From contig JBGTSD010000107.1 in assembly GCA_041940385.1 (NCBI GenBank), positions 1 through 10,230 of the forward strand: 10,230 bases of DNA, given 5' to 3'. Below the pieces are notes generated by a model. That model was not told the origin of the DNA. It saw only the letters and a list, made by a program, of their open reading frames with translations, and did no database searches. Both the position numbers and the translations under genes were made by a program. Positions 6,386 through 10,230 of this stretch are shown piece after piece. Numbering within the stretch: position 1 is the stretch's first letter; each line of letters begins with the position of its first letter. The DNA is from JACVCK01 sp041940385. Its GTDB lineage: Bacteria > Planctomycetota > Phycisphaerae > Phycisphaerales > UBA1924.

Positions 6386-7197
6386 GAGCGCGAGCGCGCC
6401 GGCAGCAGCGACTCCACGGCGTCGTCCGGCGTCCACGTATCGCGCCCGTCGGCGAGGCGCAGCCGCACCCAACCGGCGCGTTCCTCGACCATCCGAGCGC
6501 GGAGCCCCGGCGCCAGCGGCTCGTCGAACGATGGCTCGTAGGCGCGTTCGTCGGGCCCCTTGCGGCCCTGAACGCTGTCGATCACCACAACCTCGGGCGC
6601 CCGCGCGTTGCGCCAGCTCTCGTAAGCGAGCGAGCCAAGCGTGAGCGCCGCGATCGCGCCGCTTGCGAGCGCCGTCCAGCGGAGGATCCGCCAGCGGACT
6701 CGCGCCGCGGCGCCGGCGAGCGAGAGCCAGAACGCGGCGGCGCTGAAGACGCCGATCCACCACACCGTGCGGACCGGGATGAGACCCCGCCAGAACATCG
6801 CAGCGCGATCGAGCCGCGCGCCGAGCGTCGCGTCGACATCGGCGGCGGCGCTGAGCTGGGCCGCGTTGGATTCCAGATCGCGATCGGCGCCGAGCAGCCG
6901 TCTCGCGCGGGCGTACTCGAGCGACGCCCGCCCCGTGTCGCCGAGCAGCGCGTAGGCGTTGCCGAGGTTGTAGCGCAGGTGCCCATTCTCGCGCCGCACA
7001 AGGAGCGAGGTGTACCCCGCGACGGCCTGTTCGAGCCAGGCGCGCGACTCGGAGGGCTGACTTGAGCGGAGCGAGGCGCCACGTTCGAAGGCGTCCGTCG
7101 CCTGCGCCAGAATCGCCGCGTCGTCGGGCGCGGGCTGGGCCAGGGCGGCCGGCACGAGCAGCATCGTTATCACCAATACGAGGAGCGCCCGGATCAT
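6382..7197 (-). CDS. batE: BatE-like TPR membrane protein with C-terminal SH3-like domain
   Basis: A 271-residue protein of the Bat (Bacteroides aerotolerance) cluster type. Residues 1-20 form a signal peptide ending AALA. About 25-110 is a TPR region, with a typical repeat at YNLGNAYALLGDTGRASLEY (76-95). Two membrane segments follow at about 143-164 and 172-192. Residues 200-268 look like a bacterial SH3 domain (PEVVVIDS... ARMVEERAGWVRLRLADG... ESLLP). Bat proteins work with a MoxR AAA+ ATPase and von Willebrand factor A proteins in the envelope; their exact function is unsettled. The start ATG 7195-7197 overlaps the batD-like stop (ATGA, 4 bases), with GAAGGAG seven bases upstream inside batD, so the two are translationally coupled. 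The gene symbol rests on domain order and context. Confidence 0.8.
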   Translation of the reverse strand: MIRALLVLVITMLLVPAALAQPAPDDAAILAQATDAFERGASLRSSQPSESRAWLEQAVAGYTSLLVRRENGHLRYNLGNAYALLGDTGRASLEYARARRLLGADRDLESNAAQLSAAADVDATLGARLDRAAMFWRGLIPVRTVWWIGVFSAAAFWLSLAGAAARVRWRILRWTALASGAIAALTLGSLAYESWRNARAPEVVVIDSVQGRKGPDERAYEPSFDEPLAPGLRARMVEERAGWVRLRLADGRDTWTPDDAVESLLPARSRS

Positions 7198-7961
7198 GCG
7201 ACGCTCCTTCCCATCCGAGCGCGCCGGCCGATCGCGCTCTCCAATCGTCGCAGCAGCGCGATCGCCTCGTCGCGCAGGCGCGACGCTTCGTGCTCATCGC
7301 CGCCGAATCGGGCGACGTCGCAGCGCTCGAGGAGTTCGCGCATCGCCGAAGCGTGCTCCTCCGACGCCGAGCGCACGAGCGACACGCAGTCGGCGCTCGT
7401 GATGCCCGCCGCCGGGCGATGGAATCGATCCGCGATGTATGTGCGCACGATGCGGCTGACCTCGGCGGCGGTGATGGGCTGCTCGCCGCTCGGACGGAGC
7501 GCCGACTCCGCTCGCCGCAGGGCGCTTTTCGACGCCTTGGCGCGATGATCGCCCGGACCGCGGCGGCGCAGCGCGCCAAGGCCGAGGGCGCCGAGGCCGA
7601 TCGCCGCGGGCGCGCCGAGCGCGATCAGCGACGCGGGCTCGCGCCAAGCGGCGCCGAGCACGAAGCCCTGCGGCGCCAGGACGCGCTCGCCAACGCGATT
7701 GGCCGCGAGCCCGGCGCGTCGCGATTCGAGCGGCGCCGCGGGCGCGCCGGGGATGTCGCCTGTCGCGTCCGCGAGCGTGACCATGTTGGTCGCGGCGACG
7801 TCGAGCTTGATCGGCCGGCTCTCGACGCGCACGTACGACTCCCCGATCGGATCGAAGGTCCAGAACCCCACGGGCGGGATGCCCTCGACGTCGGCGCGGC
7901 GTGCGCGGACGGTGCGCTCGATCACCTTTGCGGAGTTGATCACGCTCACCCCGCACTCGGC
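7194..7961 (-). CDS. batD: BatD-like protein, C-terminal part only (5' part replaced at a joint)
   Basis: About 250 residues of the C-terminal end of a BatD-type protein. The last Ig-like strand set reads VRARRADVEGIPPVGFW-TFDP (residues 14-33 counted from Val at 7947-7949) and ends VESRPIKLDV. A linker, one membrane segment (about 106-127), an Arg-rich stretch and a cytoplasmic helical domain follow (SRIVRTYIADRF... MRELLERCDVARFGG... EAIALLRRLE), which is the usual BatD C-terminal layout. BatD proteins are normally much longer, with an export signal and several Ig-like repeats; these are missing. The frame stays open up to ATG 8280-8282, but residues encoded above about 7,961 are Arg- and His-rich nonsense. 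They are antiframe to another gene, so no real start exists here. The stop overlaps the batE-like start. The end coordinate is approximate. Confidence 0.72.
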   Translation of the reverse strand, partial: AECGVSVINSAKVIERTVRARRADVEGIPPVGFWTFDPIGESYVRVESRPIKLDVAATNMVTLADATGDIPGAPAAPLESRRAGLAANRVGERVLAPQGFVLGAAWREPASLIALGAPAAIGLGALGLGALRRRGPGDHRAKASKSALRRAESALRPSGEQPITAAEVSRIVRTYIADRFHRPAAGITSADCVSLVRSASEEHASAMRELLERCDVARFGGDEHEASRLRDEAIALLRRLESAIGRRARMGRSVA

Positions 7962-7985
7962 GAGCGCGTGCGGACCGCGACCGTG
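7941..7985. other. Joint 1: planctomycete batD-like gene to Sphingomonadales-like segment
   Basis: Below this point the minus strand encodes convincing BatD sequence in one frame. Above it, a different minus-strand frame (7946-8275) encodes convincing, unrelated exported-protein sequence. The two readings meet in a few tens of bases, near AVRTRS in one frame and CGVSVINSAKV in the other. Both genes are cut mid-domain. No insertion sequence, direct repeat or att-like site is visible. The exact breakpoint cannot be fixed because GC-rich sequence fits both readings for a short distance. Confidence 0.7.
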
Positions 7986-8275
7986 ACGGAGCGATTGCCG
8001 TTGCGCGCTTCCGATGGAGTAAAATGGAAGCTGCCGGAGTCGAACCCTCCGCGAGCGAGGAGCGCGGCAAGCTTGGGATCGGCGGCGGACGGGGTGAACG
8101 AACCTGCCAGCCGCATCACCGGGGGTGCCGTGCGACGGGCACCACGATCCGACGTGTCGGCGGTGCCAAGCGTGGGCACAGCGGCAGCGGCCGCAGCCAG
8201 GGAGGCTACGATCACACCGACAGCGATGTGGCGACCCGCGGCCACGATGCGATTCCCGTCCCCTGTTACCGGCAT
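7946..8275 (-). CDS. Exported protein resembling a Sphingomonadales conserved protein, N-terminal part only
   Basis: The frame from ATG 8273-8275 encodes about 100 residues. The signal peptide is MPVTGDGNRIVAAGRHIAVGVIVASLAAAAAA (residues 1-32, read in two parts: a basic start, then a hydrophobic core). A mature start follows, with GSFTPSAADPKLAALLARGG and DSGSFHFTPSEARNGNRSVTVAVRTRS. This pattern (FTPxxADPxLAA... FTPSExRxxNxxVTVAVR) is one I recall from a conserved outer-membrane or porin-like protein of Sphingomonas and relatives, normally more than twice as long. I am only moderately sure. After TRS the frame meets joint 1 and stops at a TGA that probably belongs to batD-like DNA, so the product as written is not a real protein end. 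It is divergent from the DUF3576 gene fragment. Confidence 0.55.
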   Translation of the reverse strand: MPVTGDGNRIVAAGRHIAVGVIVASLAAAAAAVPTLGTADTSDRGARRTAPPVMRLAGSFTPSAADPKLAALLARGGFDSGSFHFTPSEARNGNRSVTVAVRTRSPSAG

Positions 8276-8603
8276 CCGTCATGCTGGCATCCTAGAGCGG
8301 GCCTATCACGATTCGGTTCCGAGTCCAGCCTGCCACACGTCGCGTTAAGCGAGGTTTCCGGACGGCTGTTGCATGATGTCCACATTGTGGCGGCGGCCAC
8401 GACCCGCGATGCGGCTTTTTGCCCCTGGCAGGCGTGGAATGGGCGCGCCACCCATGCGATGCTCGATCAGCTTCCGGGTAGTGGGTCGCGCTGGCCGACT
8501 CGCTGCGGCACGGCCTTGCACAAGCCCTTAGCGGGCGCGCTTGCGGGGGGCAGAGGGGGCGGGTACAGCGAACGGCATCGAGTTTGCTTTGAAGGACGAT
8601 GCC
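8276..8603. other. Intergenic region between divergent Sphingomonadales-like genes
   Basis: About 330 bases without a gene that I can support. It should hold the promoters of both flanking genes, but no clear -35/-10 pair is visible on either strand. A small hairpin (GTGGC-GGCG-GCCAC at 8387-8400) and a T5 run at 8416-8420 are present without a clear role. Near the right end, AAGGA at 8592-8596 is the ribosome binding site of the gene starting at 8604. The base composition is less GC-rich than the planctomycete part. Confidence 0.5.
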
Positions 8604-8828
8604 ATGTTCCGCCCCACGCGCCCCTCCCTGCGTCTTGCGGTCGCTCTCGGGGTCGCGCTCGCGCTCTCCGCGTGCGGCGGTCGCAGCGCGCGGCCGGAAG
8701 GTGATCTGGCCGCCAGCCGCGTGACGACGATCGGCGTGAACAGCTATCTGTGGCGCGCGACGCTCGACACGCTCAGCTTCATGCCGTTGCTGCAGACCGA
8801 CTCCAACGGCGGCGTCGTCGTCACCGAC
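8604..8828 (+). CDS. DUF3576-type lipoprotein, N-terminal 75 residues only
   Basis: From ATG 8604-8606, seven bases after AAGGA, the frame encodes a lipoprotein signal (residues 1-24) with the lipobox LSAC and Cys24. The characteristic start of alphaproteobacterial DUF3576 proteins follows: DLAASRVTTIGVNSYLW (34-50), then TLDTLSFMPLLQTDSNGG and VVVTD (53-75). In intact members the chain continues with a Trp-Tyr-containing segment and about 70-100 more residues; function is unknown. Here it changes, without a frame break, into aminotransferase sequence at residues 69-75, so as written it is one continuous 270-residue frame 8604-9416. An upstream extension to 8541 has no ribosome binding site and would precede the lipoprotein signal, so I reject it. 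Confidence 0.72.
8808..8828. other. Joint 2: DUF3576 gene to DegT aminotransferase gene at a shared GGVVVTD sequence
   Basis: These 21 bases encode Gly-Gly-Val-Val-Val-Thr-Asp. The peptide fits both neighbours: DUF3576 proteins carry TDSNGGVVVTD, and DegT-family aminotransferases carry (GE)GGVVVTD followed by residues such as NAELYEKA. Before it everything is DUF3576; after it everything is DegT. A short identical sequence in two unrelated genes is what a de Bruijn graph assembler with a small k-mer can cross by mistake. Base composition falls sharply after this point. Confidence 0.75.
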
Positions 8829-9416
8829 AATGCCGAGCTCTATGAGAAAGCATTTGGTTTTCACGATCAGGGACATAAACCGTTCCGGTCGGGTGTCGAG
8901 GTTGGTCGACGCGACATTCTCGGGCTGAATTTCCGCTTCAACGAGTTGTTGAGCGCCGTCGCCCTGGCTCAGCTCGGCAAGATCGATAACATCCTGGCGA
9001 CTCTCCGCGCTAAGAAGAACCAACTGAAATCGCTGATCGGCGATATACCCGGCATCCGGTTCCGCACTTTGAACGATCCCGAGGGCGAATGCGCAACATT
9101 GTGCACGATCATCTTCGATGATCCGCAGCATGCGGCCAGGGTAGGGCGTACACTGGGTACCATGACAATCGAGAACAGCGGGTGGCACGTGTATGCCAAC
9201 ATGGAACATGTCAATCGACATCTTGAAAGTGTCGGCCAACCGCACGGCAAAGGCGCTTATCCGCAAACTGACGACATCCTTGCCAGGGCGATGAATATCA
9301 GCATCGGTGTGGTCGACGGCGGCCTCGGCGCCGGATTCGGACTGTGCATCAATTCGGACGAGGATGAAATCGTCCGCACTGCCAAAAAGTTTCGTAACGC
9401 CTGCCTGGAATCGTAA
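8808..9416 (+). CDS. DegT/DnrJ/EryC1/StrS-family sugar aminotransferase, C-terminal part only
   Basis: About 200 residues of a PLP-dependent sugar aminotransferase. GGVVVTDNAELYEKAFGFHDQGH opens the fragment, read as GGVVVTD plus NAELYEKA. GLNFRFNELLSAVALAQL then matches the NxRMSELQAAxGLAQL motif of the family, followed by GKIDNILATLRAKK and the C-terminal domain with DILARAMNISIGVVDGG. These enzymes transfer an amino group to keto-sugars in surface polysaccharide, O-antigen or nonulosonic-acid pathways; which sugar cannot be said. The N-terminal half, including the Schiff-base lysine that normally lies about ten residues before GGxVVT, is absent. The residues there come from DUF3576 and contain no lysine, so the hybrid cannot be an active aminotransferase. 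The intact gene probably lies upstream in its own genome. The PIG-L gene follows 16 bases after the stop, in the same operon. Confidence 0.8.
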   Translation, partial: GGVVVTDNAELYEKAFGFHDQGHKPFRSGVEVGRRDILGLNFRFNELLSAVALAQLGKIDNILATLRAKKNQLKSLIGDIPGIRFRTLNDPEGECATLCTIIFDDPQHAARVGRTLGTMTIENSGWHVYANMEHVNRHLESVGQPHGKGAYPQTDDILARAMNISIGVVDGGLGAGFGLCINSDEDEIVRTAKKFRNACLES

Positions 9417-9432
9417 CTTCGAACGGTCACTC

Positions 9433-10143
9433 ATGAACGTACTTTTTGTCGGCGCACATCCAGACGATATAGAAACCTTCAGTGGCGGAACGGCCGCTCT
9501 TTACGCGCGGCAGGGGCACAAGGTCTTCTTCTGCGTAGCAACGAACGGCAATGTCGGCTCTTCGACGCTTTCCAAGCAGGAGATTGCCGCGATACGCCAT
9601 GAGGAAGCCAAAGCCGGCGCCGCTGTCATCGGCGCCGAGCTCATTTGGCTCAATTTCGACGACGAGTTTCTACTCGACTCGGTGGAGACTCGTCATGCCT
9701 TTATCGATGCCTTCCGCCGGGCACAGCCCGATGTGGTCTTCTGCCATTGGCGAGAGGATTACAATCCGGATCACTCGATATCTGGAATGATCGTCGATGA
9801 ATGCATCCACATGGGCACGGTTCCAAACATCAAAACAGCCAACGCCCCCACGAATAAGATTCCGCACGTTTACTTCATGGACACGCCAGCGGGAGTCAAT
9901 TTCGTGCCGGAAGTGTATGTTGATATCACGGAAACCTTCGCTGAAAAAATCGAAATGGTTCGAGCCCACGCCAGTCAGGCCCAGTGGATGAAGGATATTT
10001 TTGGGTACGATCTGGAAGCGTTCTTGGAGATTCCGGCGAAGTTCCGCGGGTTGCAGGCCCATTGCCCCATGGCTGAAGCATTTCGCCCCTCCTATCGTTG
10101 GGGGCGGACGTTTCGAAAACATTATCTGCCTTCATCGGAGTGA
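9433..10143 (+). CDS. PIG-L (LmbE-like) family zinc deacetylase
   Basis: A complete 236-residue cytosolic protein of the PIG-L/LmbE family, zinc-dependent hydrolases that remove acyl groups from N-acetylamino sugars and related compounds. The start is VGAHPDDIE (6-14), the family AHPDD motif, with His9 and Asp12 as zinc ligands and Asp11 as likely catalytic base. NPDHSISG (111-118) supplies the third ligand, His114, and RAHASQ (177-182) is the usual distal motif. Length is normal for the family. The start at ATG 9433-9435 is chosen because the AHPDD strand must begin within a few residues of the N-terminus; the ribosome binding site is weak. It directly follows an aminotransferase gene, so a role in making an amino sugar for a surface polysaccharide or glycolipid is likely. 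Base composition is far lower in GC than the left part of the window. Confidence 0.9.
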   Translation: MNVLFVGAHPDDIETFSGGTAALYARQGHKVFFCVATNGNVGSSTLSKQEIAAIRHEEAKAGAAVIGAELIWLNFDDEFLLDSVETRHAFIDAFRRAQPDVVFCHWREDYNPDHSISGMIVDECIHMGTVPNIKTANAPTNKIPHVYFMDTPAGVNFVPEVYVDITETFAEKIEMVRAHASQAQWMKDIFGYDLEAFLEIPAKFRGLQAHCPMAEAFRPSYRWGRTFRKHYLPSSE

Positions 10144-10205
10144 TCTCTACCATGGATGTTCGAAAATCGATTCTGCGATAGTCCGACGCCGAACGGGATT
10201 TTTTA

Positions 10206-10230
10206 ATGCACGAACCTGTGTCCAATAGTG
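10206..10230 (+). CDS. Possible start of the next operon gene (8 codons, cut by window end)
   Basis: ATG 10206-10208 opens MHEPVSNS and runs off the right edge, 62 bases after the PIG-L stop. The ribosome binding site is poor (ACGGGA). An in-frame ATG at 10152 is followed by nine codons and TAG at 10179-10181, so the true start could have been 10152 if that stop were an error. No product can be named. Confidence 0.3.

Noticed and set aside
4154..7579. 1,141-codon minus-strand frame spanning several genes
   Set aside because: Only its last 243 codons (4154-4885) are a real gene. The rest is antisense to the 5108 gene and out of frame with the Bat genes.
7194..8282. A complete 362-residue BatD starting at 8282
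   Set aside because: Residues before about 7,961 are the wrong frame of another gene and contain no signal peptide or Ig-like pattern.
8404..8420. Small hairpin CCGC-GAT-GCGG followed by T5, as a terminator
   Set aside because: The stem is only 4 bases and no plus-strand gene ends upstream.
8604..9416. A genuine new lipoprotein-aminotransferase fusion
   Set aside because: The aminotransferase lacks its PLP lysine and first half, the joint sits on a sequence shared by both families, and composition changes there. A false joint is more likely.
1..10230. CRISPR arrays, insertion sequences, rRNA genes
   Set aside because: No regularly spaced repeats, terminal inverted repeats with transposase, or ribosomal RNA segments were seen by eye on either strand.

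Overview
The window looks like a mosaic of three sources. Positions 1 to about 7,960 are very GC-rich (for example 44 of 60 bases at 5281-5340). They carry an unbroken, ordinary set of bacterial genes that I would place in the Planctomycetota, probably Phycisphaerae. The reasons are a secreted protein ending in a 'PAPGGAGALALA...RRRR' sorting tail, a 6-phosphogluconate dehydrogenase with a long internal loop insertion, and a Bat (aerotolerance) gene cluster. This placement is an inference from family resemblance and was not tested by a search.

Planctomycete part, left to right: the 5' part of gnd (minus strand, running off the left edge); a YbjD/OLD-like ATPase-TOPRIM gene (minus) whose ATPase motifs are degenerate; tRNA-Ala(UGC) (plus); a DUF900-type alpha/beta-hydrolase lipoprotein (minus); a secreted jelly-roll-like protein with a PEP-CTERM-like tail (minus), with a clear terminator and a strong ribosome binding site; a divergently transcribed unknown protein with a helix-turn-helix-like N-terminal part (plus); then a convergent pair of Bat genes (minus), batE-like overlapping the 3' end of batD by 4 bases. 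The space between 4886 and 5107 holds the divergent control region, including a perfect 8+3+8 inverted repeat.

At about 7,941-7,985 the batD coding sequence stops making sense. It runs straight into the middle of an unrelated gene, in another frame, that resembles a conserved Sphingomonadales exported protein. A segment of about 850 bases follows: the 5' part of that gene (minus), a divergent intergenic region, and the 5' part of a DUF3576 lipoprotein gene (plus). At 8,808-8,828 the DUF3576 frame fuses, exactly at the shared peptide GGVVVTD, to the 3' two-thirds of a DegT/DnrJ/EryC1/StrS aminotransferase gene. From there to the end the base composition is much lower in GC (28 of 60 at 9421-9480), and a PIG-L-family deacetylase follows. 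That last part looks like a nucleotide-sugar or surface-polysaccharide cassette from a third genome.

Both joints cut through genes, leave neither partner intact and fall at short regions that two unrelated genes could share. The simplest explanation is false joining during metagenome assembly rather than a new biological fusion. I found no convincing new defence or mobile system. The most interesting real biology is the YbjD/OLD-like protein that keeps its TOPRIM residues but has lost the Walker A lysine and the Walker B glutamate.
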